From Cymbomonas tetramitiformis (Eukaryota > Chlorophyta > Pyramimonadophyceae > Pyramimonadales > Pyramimonadaceae): a stretch of 64,000 nt of DNA. Of this stretch, positions 22,151-33,414 are shown piece after piece. Positions within the stretch are counted from its first letter, which is position 1. Each line of letters begins with the position of its first letter. Both the position numbers and the translations under genes were made by a program. The notes beneath the pieces are model-generated. The model had not been told where the DNA came from and did no database searches. It saw only the letters and a program-made list of their open reading frames with translations. The stretch spans positions 1 through 64,000 of the forward strand of contig LGRX02034649.1 in NCBI GenBank assembly GCA_001247695.2, read 5' to 3'.

Positions 22151-22291
22151 GACGCTGGAGTGCTGCCTTGCTGCTTCGCCTTACTTTCCGCTCTTTTTCT
22201 CGCCATTCCTACCCAACGGGAGCGGATCGGACAAGGTGACTGGGCGGTCATCCGATTTACGGGGAATCCGCAGGATCAACAGTATCACTGT
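22151..22291 (+). repeat. Right terminal repeat B2 (element 1)
   Basis: Second copy of B1, ending in ACTGT at 22287-22291. The host sequence resumes with AGTCTATAGTC. The left host flank reads GAGTCTAT before its ACTGT. Confidence 0.9.
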
Positions 22292-22658
22292 AGTCTATAG
22301 TCTGAACGTGCAACGTCTGAACTGGCGCTGGCGTGTCACTACTCGTGGACACTGTATCGGTATGGCGCTGGCGATGGCGTGGGTCTGGCGAGGGGAAAAC
22401 CTTTTTTCTGCAGGTTTATGGTTTTTGAAATCATTTTTTTTTTCTTCACAAAAAGGATGGTCTTTCCTTAATGCCTTAAATCTAACCTCATATGAGTCAC
22501 GTCAACAGGATATTGGGGACGCTCTTGATCGAGTTTCCTGATATTTTTTCGCACCGCTAGTCAAGTGCTTCGATGTAGCACAGTCAGCAGGACTCTGGAG
22601 ACACGCATAAATAGCGTTTCATACATAACGGCGTTACGGTCGTACGCGACTCATCTTA

Positions 22659-22795
22659 ATGTCGACGTCCGAGGACCAGGACTCCGAAGGAGCTCTGGGT
22701 TTCTTGTTCGACGAGCCTGCAGAGGAATGGCGTAATACTCCTGGTTACGAGGACGAACTCAAGCGTGCTTGTGTGAACGAGGCAGCGCCACTTAG
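22659..22795 (+). CDS. Candidate first exon of an unknown gene
   Basis: ATG at 22659 opens a 45-codon acidic peptide (begins MSTSEDQDSEGALGFLF) ending two bases into a codon at a strong GTAAGG donor. Possible continuations: exon 22902-22953 (acceptor TATTTTCCAG, donor GTGAGT), exon from 23009 (GDGEHVSKELWNC, donor GTAAGA), and a segment ending in a GTAGAT donor near 23190. A competing minus-strand model uses 23042-22889 (acceptor CTTCTTACAG, donor GTAAGG, peptide with EFLGDVLPITFQPV). Both cannot be right over 22.9-23.05 kb. I do not recognise either product. Confidence 0.4.
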
Positions 22796-23412
22796 GTAAG
22801 GGGGACGTCAGTGTCACCCGATAGCTTCGGCTGCGCTCCGAAACGCCTGCCCGTGTGTTGCTCGCGTCGACGGCTTTCTCACCTTACCAATATTTTCCAG
22901 GCCGACATCGTTTCCTTTGTGCGCCCATAGAATCAGACCACGAAACTTTCTGACAGTGAGTTTGTTGTGCGTATCCTGCACGATCCCTGAACTGACTGGT
23001 TGAAAGGTGATGGGGAGCACGTCTCCAAGGAACTCTGGAACTGTAAGAAGCACCCGGGACTCCCGTGATGTCTCCACCCAAGGACTCCAGGTCCTCCTCG
23101 GGGGGAAGGTGCCTACTGGAAATGCCAGGGCAGTATTGCTCGCAGCAGCCCGTCATCTTGACGAGCTCGGCGGAGGGCAGTCGTTCACAGGTAGATTCTG
23201 CGATGTTCCCCTCAAATATCGCGAGTAGGTTGTTAGGTACTTGACGATCGGAGTTCTCAGCGCCTTACTCGGGCTTTGCCAGGACCAACGTGAGTTGCTT
23301 GACTTGTTAGAAGATGCATAAATGCGAAGTGCGCTTTTTGAAAAAGTTTGGTATTTGTAACCTGTGATCCATCCTTTTTCTATGCCACGCCCCCTCCACT
23401 GAGGCCACAGGC

Positions 23413-23520
23413 GCCACGAGGTTCGTTCCCTACAGATGGAAATCAGCCTCCGTCTGGCGCACATCCTCAAGAAGACCTCAAATCTACTGCGCCACGTCTG
23501 CAGCACGCTCCGCAACCCTC
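23413..23520 (+). CDS. Possible exon, unknown product
   Basis: A segment after a pyrimidine-rich tract (CCCTACAG at 23438-23445 or an upstream acceptor) and before a GTGAGA donor at 23521. The most open frame reads DGNQPPSGAHPQEDLKSTAP. It may belong with the exon at 22659, but the join cannot be tested by eye. Confidence 0.25.
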
Positions 23521-23626
23521 GGTGAGACAACTTAGTTGGGTGATCTTACCTATCCACTCGCGTTGCTTCTCGCGCTTCCTGGCGTCCCTCGCTCTTCATG
23601 GCATCCCTCTCAAAATTTGGGGGCTT

Positions 23627-23985
23627 CGGGTCACTGTTGGTTTTTGCAGGCGCCACGGGCATCACTCTCAGCGGTGGGGGGCTTCGGGTCACTGTTGGTT
23701 TCTGCAGGCGCCGCGGGCATCACTCTCAGCGGTGGGGTGCGGGCTTCGGGTCACTGTTGGTTTTTGCAGGCGCCACGGGCATCACTCTCAGCGGTGGGGT
23801 GCGGGCTTCGGGTCACTGTTGGTTTTTGCAGGCGCCACGGATCACCTCAGCGGTGGGGGGCTTCGGGTCACTGTTGGTTTTTGCAGGCGCCACGGGCATC
23901 ACTTTCAGGGGCGGGGGGCTTCGGGTCACTGTTGGTTTTTGCAGGCGCCACGGGCATCACTTTCAGGGGCGGGGGCTTCGGGTGC
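23627..23985 (+). repeat. ~58-bp minisatellite carrying acceptor-like sites
   Basis: Six to seven units of GGCTTCGGGTCACTGTTGGT, then TTTTGCAGGCGCCACGGGCA, then TCACTCTCAGCGGTGGGG. Each unit contains a polypyrimidine-plus-AG sequence (GGTTTTTGCAG) that would serve as a 3' splice site. It follows a GTGAGA donor at 23521, so it probably grew inside an intron. Confidence 0.85.
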
Positions 23986-24375
23986 GCACTTAACCCGGTC
24001 CTTTCCTATTTCTGTAAACCCTCGTAGTTCACAAAAGCTTGCAACGTGACGCCGACGCGGATTGTGGCTACTCTCCTTTTTTTGTTTTCTTTTTGTCGGT
24101 TCTGTTTGGCGAGACCGCTGCTGCGCACCAGGTTGCACGATCGTGTCTTTAGCACGATCCGGGGATGGAGGATCAGGAGGTGGAGGGCAGAAGAAGAGTC
24201 TCGGGGCCGCCCCGGGGGCGCTACTTCAAGCTGTGCTTCCCGGCAAGCAGCGCACGGAGCTCCTCACCATCCCGTACAAGTATGCCACACTCCCTTTGTC
24301 ACTGCAAGCGCCAACCTAATTTGACTGTATCAAATCACGCACATCTGTAGCTCCACCCACGTTTTAGTATGCGGT

Positions 24376-24545
24376 CGCCCTACAAAGAACGCCGCCACCT
24401 CTTCTGCCACCGCTTGCCAATTAAGAAATGCCGCCACCTCTTCTGCCACCGCTCGCCATCTATGGAACGCCACCACCTCTTGCGCCACCGTCGCCATCTA
24501 TGGAACGCCGCCACCTCTTGTGCCACCGCTCGCCATCTAAGGTCC
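24376..24545 (+). repeat. ~38-bp minisatellite, 4-5 copies
   Basis: Units of CGCCGCCACCTCTTCTGCCA plus CCGCTCGCCATCTATGGAA with substitutions. No coding signal. Confidence 0.8.
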
Positions 24546-24604
24546 CTTTTTGTTTGGCCGGTTGTAGGTGTTAGTGCTTTTTCTCGTGTAAAGTGCGGGT
24601 GACG

Positions 24605-24780
24605 GCAGGTAACTTCGGAACGGGTGGATTGCGGGCTACGAGTACAAGGGGTGGGTGATGGCACGTAAACTTGGGAAGGGGTGGAGTGCGGGCTACGAAG
24701 CACAGGGGGCGGGTGATGGCAATTCAATTTCTGAAGGGGTGGAATGCGGGCTACGGTTACAAGGGGTGGGGGACAAAACT
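24605..24780 (+). repeat. ~55-bp minisatellite, 3-4 copies
   Basis: Units around GGGGTGGAATGCGGGCTACG and ACAAGGGGTGGGTGATGGCA, degraded toward the right. Probably intronic relative to the exon at 24866. Confidence 0.75.
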
Positions 24781-24865
24781 TGAGAGATTCGGGCAAGAGG
24801 AAGGCGGAGGGCATGGGGCGGCCGCGCACAGGCCGGGAATGCGGGTTCCATGCAATCTGCGGCAG

Positions 24866-25207
24866 CGGTACTTGCAGCGGCTCGCGGAGAGGGCCTTGCT
24901 GGCTGCAGTTGGGGCCCCTGCAGGCGCTCCGCTGACCGCGCAGCTGGATGCGGTGCTGATGCTCGGAGCGGATCGGGTAAACGAAGTGCTAGCGGCAGCC
25001 GTGGCGGAGGAGAGGCAGATGTATGCGGCATGCAAAACTCGCGGGGTGTACAGCAATATGGCTGCCCAGAAGCTCAGCGCACGCCCTGACCCTCCCCTCA
25101 AGCGCAGCCCAGAAGCCGCAGCAGAAGATGAGCCGCCTCAGGTGTCAGACGACGCCACACCACCTACGAAGGACCTCCATACCGACCTCGACACCTCAGC
25201 ATCTCAG
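24866..25207 (+). CDS. Internal exon, unknown helical/acidic protein
   Basis: A 342-nt, 114-codon segment, phase 0 at both ends, between acceptor CTGCGGCAG and donor CAG followed by GTAAGG. The first 70 residues look helical and Ala/Leu-rich (YLQRLAERALLAAVG, RVNEVLAAAVAEERQMYAACK). The rest is acidic and Pro/Ser-rich. I recognise no family. A 40-bp duplication copies the donor: the second copy at 25247 reads CAG followed by GCAAGG. It may share a gene with the exon at 22659 and reading frames at 25.4-26.6 kb. Confidence 0.5.
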
Positions 25208-25275
25208 GTAAGGCCCCTCGAGCACCCATGCCACCTCAGCATCTCAGGCAAGGCCCCTCGAGCACCCATGCCACC
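25193..25275 (+). repeat. 40-bp tandem duplication spanning a splice donor
   Basis: ACCTCAGCATCTCAGGTAAG and the following 20 bp are repeated once with a single visible change, GGTAAGG to GGCAAGG. It therefore places a GT donor and a GC donor 40 bp apart. Confidence 0.85.
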
Positions 25276-25475
25276 TCTGCGCCGACTTACTGTCCTGCAT
25301 GTATAGTCCTGGACGTTGCAGGGGCTCTTTACGAGTGCATCTACCCACCGCGCTGTTCATGCGGGTTGCAGCATGCCATGGTCTTTTGAGTGCAGAGGCT
25401 TTTCTGTGAGGGCACTTTCCCGTTTCAGCCTCTCGGGATAATGGAACGGGCCACTGACAAGGAGGGAGCGTGATG

Positions 25476-26594
25476 ACTTGGCATGCCGCTATTTTGCAAA
25501 AGTTGCGAGCAAGGACGCGGTGCAGGGGCTTCAAGAGTGTGCTGCACCATCACCTGGGGTGCGCGGTGCGGCTTACCAGGTGGCAAAGTCCACAAGTCCT
25601 GGTGTGCAATCTCATGAGGGGCCTCCGGTCCGAGCAGATCCCTCGACCTCTCCTGCCGGCAGACCAAGTGCAGCCGCTGATGCTGTTGGAGATGGGGCCA
25701 ATCAGTTACAGCTGGCTCGTATCGTTCGGTGCCCCACTCAGGTGCCAACCCTCGTGCACGAACTGTTCCCTCGTGTACCGAAGCCGCCCCTGGTGACCTG
25801 CTGCTGGTTTCTCAGTTCGCCATCCATTTCGACTTGGTGCTTATTCCGAGTGCGTAACCGACGAATCACCAATTGGCCTACCCACTCAGCATCCGAGCTC
25901 GCCTAGCACTGTGGCCTCAGCTTCTCAAACAGAATACGGTGTTCCCAAACGACCCCCAAGCCTGGATCTCAGGATCAACGGCCCCCGAGCCTGAATCTCA
26001 GGATCAACGGCCCCCGAGCCTGGATCTCAGGATCAACGGCCCCCGAGCCAGCATCTCAGGATGTGGTTGGCTGGGTACCGTCTCTTTGCCAGGACGCATA
26101 CTGCCGCGCCGCCCTCGGTCTTCCTCCTCGTGGCCTCCCTGCATCTGGCACCAGCACAGTTGCAGCAAGTGCTACCGCAGAGGCGCAGCCTGTGGGGAAG
26201 CCGCTCAGCGCTGCGGACGGACTCACCGACGACGGTCCTGTCGATGTTGGGGACACCATCGCCAGCGATGCCTCGCTGAGAGAGTCCGTATCGTCAGAGA
26301 CACTCGCGTGCGCAGCTTCGTGGGAGCTTCGGACCCGCTTGCAGCCAGAGGAGTGCCCCACCGGTGGAGCAGTGCAACCCGCTCGCCGCTCGCCGCAGGA
26401 GACGCACTCGGCTGCTGATACTCCCGGTGCCCACGTGCGCTGCCTCTACCCGGCCCCGTGTCGCCTATACGTTTGGCCGTTCGCATGGTATTCACATTCT
26501 GCAATACAACGAAGAGCATGAGGACACCCTCCAGGGATACCCCCCCCGTCTGCGTCTGTTCGTGATAGGCTGCAGCTCGGCGGCTGTTGAGTGA
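25476..26594 (+). CDS. Possible further exons, unknown protein
   Basis: Open segments at about 25478-25735 (ACRYFAKVASKDAVQGLQE), 26063-26360 (acidic, Ala/Ser/Asp-rich) and 26480-26594 (SHGIHILQYNEEHEDTLQG, ending at TGA 26592-26594) look more protein-like than their surroundings. Between them lies a 29-bp minisatellite (about 25945-26055, GATCTCAGGATCAACGGCCC). Frames and joins are unresolved, so this is only a candidate 3' part of the gene with the exon at 24866. Confidence 0.25.
25945..26055 (+). repeat. 29-bp minisatellite, ~4 copies
   Basis: Units GGATCTCAGGATCAACGGCC plus CCCGAGCCT, nearly identical. Confidence 0.85.
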
Positions 26595-28473
26595 GAACAT
26601 TCCGTAGTCAGCTGGGACCTGCTTTGAATCCCGGTGCAAACTCGTAAAATCCGAAGTTGCGCATGCGAGGTTGTGCTCGGGTGAGGAGCCAGGCGGGTGC
26701 ATCCACACGACGAGCGGAGGCGAAGGGGGAGCAGGAGCAGCCCCGGGAAGGAGCGCCAGAGACGAGTGCGAGCTGTCTGACGGAGGATGCTTCGACGAGG
26801 TGCCCTCGCGGGAAAACCATATTCTGCGCAACGCCCGTGTGCTGCAGATGATGGCCTGCTCATAATCACGATTAGGAATTCTGAATTTAGGCCTGCTCAT
26901 GAATATGAATATGCCCTATAGAAGATAATTGTGTTAAGCCCGCACTTCCCAGTGATTGGAACGTGCTTGAAAGTGATATGTGCCAAATACGGATGCGAGA
27001 AGTATTGCTATGCTAGACCGATACGGCCTTCTGACTGCCCTGAGCGGGAAGTGCACCCAGCAGCTGGTCAGATCTTGAGTGTACTGGGGCGATGAGCATC
27101 CAAATTCGGGTTCGTGGCCGCTGCAGACGCCCGCGCGATGAGAAAGAGGCTCAACGCACGCGGTTGCTGTCGCAGGTATTGTGCCAATCTCATCTGTGTG
27201 TGATCTGAGGCGTTGGTGATCGGTGACCGAATCCAACGCGTGCGCGCCTACTCATACGTGACCGTGCATGATCCAAGGTGGTACCATACGGATTTCAATG
27301 GAAGACTTCAGCTTAAAAAATCGTTGGGGATTAATTCATGTCGCATTAGCATATGGGGCAGACGGCGCAGTGCTTACTGGGGCCACACGCCTTAACACCC
27401 TCTATGGAATGTGTTTCGAAGGTGGCTGGGTACGCGAGGTGTCCATGCCATCAACGTGGTCCAACCATTCATTCACCGTTTGCATCTCCGCTGACGGGTC
27501 AACTCGCGATGCTACCTTGGACCCCACTATGCGCGGAAGAGGACGCTGCAATGCGCAGATTGTGAGAGCTGTTGTATTCATCCATGGTCCAGGTTACGGC
27601 ATTCGTGCAGGACGTAGTTCAGCAGCCGTCCAAGAAGCTCAAGGTGATTCTTGCATGCGCTTTGTTTACCCCCAGAAAGGATAGCACCTCGGCTGAGTCA
27701 ATTGGTTGGATCGAGCACGTTTTCACCTCGCACATCATCCAGTAGAGTCACGATGGGACTCGTGTTTGCAGCACGATCCTCCGAGAGTTGGATTCGGGCG
27801 CTATCAAAGCCATTTAGCGTTTTCACTCCAAGTATGTTACGTTTCCAATCAGATGCTCCGAATCCATAGGGAGGTATAGGGTTTGATAAGAAGAGGTGGC
27901 TATCATATATCATTGGACTTTCACTTGGTGCTGCATTGCGGAGGTGTCCATGATTGAACGCAGTACCCAATCAGAACACCGGTGCCTCATTTCAGCAAAG
28001 ACACGGCTTTAGAGCTCGTCAGTCCAATCAGGGTGGTGTGGCAGGTGATGGTCGGGGAGCAAGAAGCGCGCCACATTGTGAAGCGCGTCACGCAGAAGGT
28101 GCGCGCGGAGCACTGCACAGATTCACTCAAACGTGTTCCAAGGGCGGCTCAACGGGTTTGACCGTGAGCATGCAAAAATCAAAACGAATGTTCGATGTTC
28201 GAACCAACTATTTGCAAGCAGGCTACCAATCGGTTTAGCGCACGGGTGTTCTATGTGTGAGGGAGTAGTTCTGTGCAGGGATTGGTATGGCGGTTCCTGG
28301 TGTTCATGTGCAGTGCACGCGAACACCGTCTGTGCACGCGGCTGATATCCAATCACGGCCAATCACAGCCCAGCCCTATCTGCGCACGCTGCTGCCATCC
28401 ACTGGGGTGCTGGTGCACTAGCTCCAGCTGGCGTGCCGCGCCCCGTTCGCTGTGCTTGGCACCTTGCCATCAG

Positions 28474-28571
28474 CGCTTGCCTCTACCGCCATTAAGGGGG
28501 TGGTGGGCTGGCTGCGGTTGGCTTGCCTCTACCGCCATTAAGGGGGTGGTGGGCTGGCTGCGGTTGGCTTG
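28474..28571. repeat. ~48-bp tandem duplication
   Basis: GCTTGCCTCTACCGCCATTA followed by AGGGGGTGGTGGGCTGGCTG appears twice in tandem, identical as far as I can see. Confidence 0.85.
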
Positions 28572-30558
28572 CTTCTAGCCATTCGGTATTTTTCTATTAA
28601 GAGAGGCAGTCGCCTAATGGAGATGGTTGGTTGAGTTTCACTGCTCCTATAGTAGCATATCGGCGGGCACTTCCTCGCGTGCCAACCTTGTTGCAACCTG
28701 CTTTGGTAGTTGGTCTTGCTTGACTTGCCTCATGCCATGCGGTGTGTTTCCTTGAGGTGTTGTTTCATTGCACGGCGAAACGCTTTGGACTGCGTGCAGT
28801 GATATCTCTACTCCCTTCAGGCATGCAAAGAGGTGGGCCTTTATGCCTGCAATCTGCGGCTTGCATACAAGGAGCTTTGCATTGGGAGTAGTCAGTAGGA
28901 CATACTTTTTTGTTTTTGTTTCCTGGACGGACCCGTGATGCAGCAGAAAGAGACATGGCATCCTGCCAAGATGACGAGGATATGACGCATCAAGATGGTG
29001 TGCTGTGCAGGTGATGGATTGGCACGCAGATGCCTTGAGCGATGGCTTCCTTATCACCCAAGGTGATAGTGTTCGAAGCCTTGTGCACAAGTATATGGAG
29101 CATAAAAAATGAGTTATGTGTGTAGAATAAGAGTCCTTGGCAGGTGAAATATCGACATAGGTGAGGAAATTCGCTCGCAGTTTCAGGGATTCTGTTCTCA
29201 TAAGGAACTAAGAATGGCGTTTAGTAGGCAGATCTAAGTGGTTTGTCTAGCTAAATTATGGGCATGCCATGGATGTTGGAAATGTAAAAGGTGCGTGTAA
29301 ATATGAACGTGGAAACAAAATAGCAATTGTTTACACAATGGATGTTCTAGGTCAAGAACCCGAAGAGAAAACATACCATTCAATTTATGGGTGAATAGCA
29401 GAGCCATACTTGATATGAAATAACTTTCCCGACTATTTCAGTGGCATCGGCAGAGCGGACACACACACTACTGAAGCGGTCACATAGCAAAGCGTTGGCT
29501 ACCCCATGAAAAAATAACATAGTGACCTCACATATCCAGGAGCTATTGCCCGGAACATGCCACCTCAGCGCACGCATGTTTTTATACATGTTTTTAGCAA
29601 TACCACTCAGTTTGCAAGTACCGTGTGACAATCATGGCGCCAGTTGAAAACTTTTATTAACCACCTCGATGGAAGTAATGTTTAGTTTAGGATTCAGTTA
29701 AGTTTGCGTCGTGCAGACCAAGACCCGGTATCGCATTAATTTCGAACTAATCGAGTAACCATGAATAAGTCATTCGAACTAATCGACTGATATGAGTAAA
29801 AATCTGGAACTTATCGATCAATATGAATAATGACAAAAAAAAAACGCGATTAATCACGACATGCATCGATAACAATTGATATCGGATTCGATATGTCCAA
29901 ACATTGTGTGGAAATTTTCAGCTATCAACGGGAAGTTCGTGGCGATGGGATCATAAGACACTTCCTTCTCCACCTAGGGCGGTTTCCCTCGCGGGGTACG
30001 TTCGGGCCCCCGCCCCTGCTAATAAAAAGCACTTGCCGAATAAACCGTGGGATCGCGAACAGTCATCAGATGTAGTTGATATGCCATTGTCGAATATGCC
30101 AAGTCGCGATCTATATAATCGGCTCTCGAGCGAGGACAAAGAATCGCGATTCGACAGATCCCGATTTCCGGGTCCGGGCTCCGGGGTGTGCGCTGCGCGG
30201 TTGCGTTGCGTTGGCAAACGATATTGGTCGATAGAGGTAGTTGCCCTCACTCTGTCTTGTCGAGGAATTTTCAAATATGAACATCAAGCCTCGCAGCAAA
30301 ACTTCTCGCAGCAGCAGCTGATTTTGGCGGCGCTATCAGTACTTTGCTGCGTCCATTACTTCCGGCAGTTCATTTTGGTTTGTTTGGCATTATTCTTGTT
30401 TTCTTGTTTTCATTTTTGCTCCGCCTTCTCGTCAACAATATATATGTACACATTTGTTCGCTCGGCGTTCTCATTCGCCGGCGTTCCCATTGGCAGGACA
30501 GCGGCATTTTTGCTACTGGCCGCATGCGGCTAAAGCCCCCCTTCACCTTTATCTCGTT

Positions 30559-30952
30559 GTTTGCGGTTTTGGCTGAGTAGTAGCGCGATCGAGAACCAAT
30601 CCTGGCGGAATATTTTGCCAGGTTTGCGTGTGTGCTGTAAGGTGCTGGAGGTGTGTGTTTCTTATGCAGTTTGAATGAAAGTTTATTTTCGAATGGTAGC
30701 AGCGCGACTGGGGACTGTCCCCGGCGGGATCTTTCCCCTGTTTTTGCAGACCATGAGCTGTTTGCGGTTTTGGCTGAGTAGTAGCGCGATCGAAGACGGA
30801 TCCTGGCGAAATCTTTTGCCGCCCAGGGTTACATGTGTGTTGTAAGGTACTGGATGTGCCCGTTTATTGTAGTTTGAATAAAAGTTCTTTCAAATGGTAG
30901 CAGCGCGACTGGGGACTATCCCCGGCGGGATCTTTCACCGGTCTTTGCAGAC
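30559..30952. repeat. Tandem duplication of ~200 bp
   Basis: Two diverged copies (about 30559-30752 and 30759-30952). Both carry TTTGCGGTTTTGGCTGAGTA, ATGGTAGCAGCGCGACTGGG, an inverted repeat GGGGAC/GTCCCC and a TTTGCAGACCATG end. They resemble gene 3' ends or a small retroelement terminal repeat, but no protein-coding part is recognised. Confidence 0.7.
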
Positions 30953-33359
30953 CATGCTATGGCATAGATTTTGCTGCGGACACTGTACGTTTTTTTTTGT
31001 GGATCCGTGCTCGTTAGAGTTTGCTTGTCGGTGTAAACTGCTACACGTGGAATTATCCATACTTAAGGATGTGCATTACACGTTGCGATGTAGCTTTATA
31101 AAACCATGATAATAGAAGGTTATATGATGCTTTCCAATTTGCCCAAAGATGGCACATGGAAAGAATGCACAACGCGATCCGGAAAAATACAGACCGCTGC
31201 TGAACAACATACAGAAAACATGACGCCGCAAGATGAAATAAGCTCCAATAACGATGGGTACAAATCAGGACATGATGTTATTTGCAATCGTGACTTGGCG
31301 ATCGTTACTTGACTCCCGTCTGATATATCTGAAATATCCCAACCCGCGCCCTTGGATTCCAGTGAATGACTGTCGTTCTGTCCGTCGATATCTGAGTTGA
31401 AGCGAGAGTTTTCTGTCGATTGGCGGATCTGCTAGTCGTGGTGAGGTGGTGACAACCGATAATCCGAAGGGTCAGTCTGTCCATCAACCGACCGATCGAT
31501 CGATCGCGATTGGTCGAAATGCAACACAGTTGCCGCTGGACCATACTTGACGAGACACCGACACATAATGTTGGGGCAGGATACGCGTATCATGGAAGTG
31601 GCATATATCAAAAGGCAAGTCAATCTCTTCAGCGAGGGGATCTTACGCGGTGGGGGAGTCATACGATCCCGAGCCGTCAACACACGTCAGTCGACACACA
31701 GCAAGTGTGCGTGGAGGGGGCCGGCAGCTGTAGGATTTGTTCTCGTGAAGAAAATAAAGGAAACGGTATCAAACTGCATATCAGGGGATCGGCCGCGTGG
31801 GTGCAGGGAATTCCTGCAGGATATTTACTGCGACACGGGAATATTCCTCCCTTTGAGTCAGAACGGGGGGGGGGACACGTAAAAAGTAGCGACGGGCACC
31901 CTTGTACAGTGCAAATCCCCCTTCCTATTTAAAATTGCACTGCTCCAGATGTTCGTTCGGGTGAAGAAATAAAACGGAATGAACAAAAATAACGTGGTAT
32001 AGTTCAGTGGCCAATTTCTCGTAACACATCAGTGTTTATGCTGAGAATGCCTCACATAGAATATCAAGGCTGCGATGCATATATTATTTCTACAATATTG
32101 TTTTTCGGTGTTTGGTCTATATAGTACGCCTCTGAATGTCGAGTACAAAGTAGAAAAGGTTGAGTATCTAACAAATCACGCAGGTCGTGCTATTTCCCGC
32201 CCGTATTTTGGCCCAACCCCCCCAAAAGTCATCAAACCGTCGAGAGTCTCACTGTGGAATAGCGCTGGATTTGCAGCAGCAAATTACCATGTGTGGATCA
32301 CCATATGTGCTATAAGCTTAATGTTTATGCGCTAATGTTGTGCAAGTATTGAAAAAGTTTGATGTTCCCGAGCTTCGCAGAAAGCTTTGATATGCAGTTT
32401 AAGTTTTCGTAGACGGAATCAAATTTCGCAGTTTTATGTACTACATAAAATACACACACGAGATGGATATATGTGATCTACAATATGGTTTACAAAAAGT
32501 GTAGTTAGAACTATTGAAAATGACTACCAAGAGTCACCTGCTTATTGACTATTTTGCATTTCCGGCGCAAGGAAGTAGCATTGGGTCAAAATTATTTTGC
32601 AAGACCCATTTTATCCTTAGAATCCGAGATTGATTCCATTACCGACTTCCACCCCAATAAACTCCAACAGACCCTCTCCAAGAATCTGCACAAAAGAAAG
32701 ATCGAGCAACTCAACTCTGAAAACAGTTTCCAATTTCTGGGGGCTCAGTTCAATTCATTCTTGCACATGCCTTTCAAGTCAAAAGCGGACGGATTTCGCA
32801 CTTTCCTATCCACGAGAGCGTAAAATTGTAACTCAAATTTTCATCACCTTTCACACAAGACCGCTGGGGAAAATTGCTTACTGCAAAGACCAAGATAAGT
32901 GAAGCTGGACTTACCGCCTCAACGATTACGAGCGCAAAGATGCCAAACATGGCAAACCTCCCGTTGATGATCTCCGAAGACTCGTAGAAGCCTATTCAAC
33001 AGTTGATCAACCCCGTGACTGTGAGTGGACGAAGAGAGTGGAGAAAGAAAGAGAGAGGGTGGCAGATTTGCACTGGCCCTGTATTGATCCAAGGGTAAAG
33101 GTTATATCTTGGAATAGCGTCGAGCACAGAGGCACTCCGTGCGCTGCTCCTTGCAACATGATTTTCCTCCCCCCGACATACTGCTTCTAGATACATAACG
33201 CATCTCCCCAACAAGGCGCTCTGCTCACATGTTTTGCGTCAGAAGCAAGGGCAACGGCTGACAGCCTATATGTGTGGGCAACTTTAAAACTAGAACAAAA
33301 CCAAGCTTCTGTCCATAAGCTGCAAACGCCGATGTTGTCCTTGTGCGGTCTCACCCAAT

Positions 33360-33414
33360 ACAAGGTGGGTTGTATTGGGAGGTGGGTTGTATTGGGTATA
33401 ACAACCCACCTTGT
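33360..33414. repeat. 14-bp inverted repeat (hairpin)
   Basis: Arms ACAAGGTGGGTTGT (33360-33373) and ACAACCCACCTTGT (33401-33414). The 27-nt loop contains a second copy of GGTGGGTTGT. No gene is adjacent, so a terminator role is not supported. Confidence 0.85.

Larger units (their letters stand above)
13326..22291 (+). mobile_element. PAT-type tyrosine-recombinase retrotransposon (element 1)
   Basis: An 8,966-bp DIRS-order element with split direct repeats in the order A1 (13326-13570), genes, B1 (21721-21861), A2 (21857-22101), B2 (22151-22291). The pentamer ACTGT is shared by the left end, the B1/A2 junction and the right end, as expected if a circular intermediate recombined at ACTGT. Removing the element leaves one ACTGT and no target-site duplication. 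It encodes a spliced RING-containing protein, a CCHC Gag, an RT polyprotein and a tyrosine recombinase. A1/A2 and B1/B2 each differ at about two positions and the main reading frames are intact, so the insertion is young. Known biology: YR retrotransposons integrate through a recombinase, not a DDE integrase. Confidence 0.9.

Noticed and set aside
33360..33414. Transcription terminator
   Set aside because: A eukaryotic region with no adjacent gene; the hairpin has no T-run or polyadenylation context.
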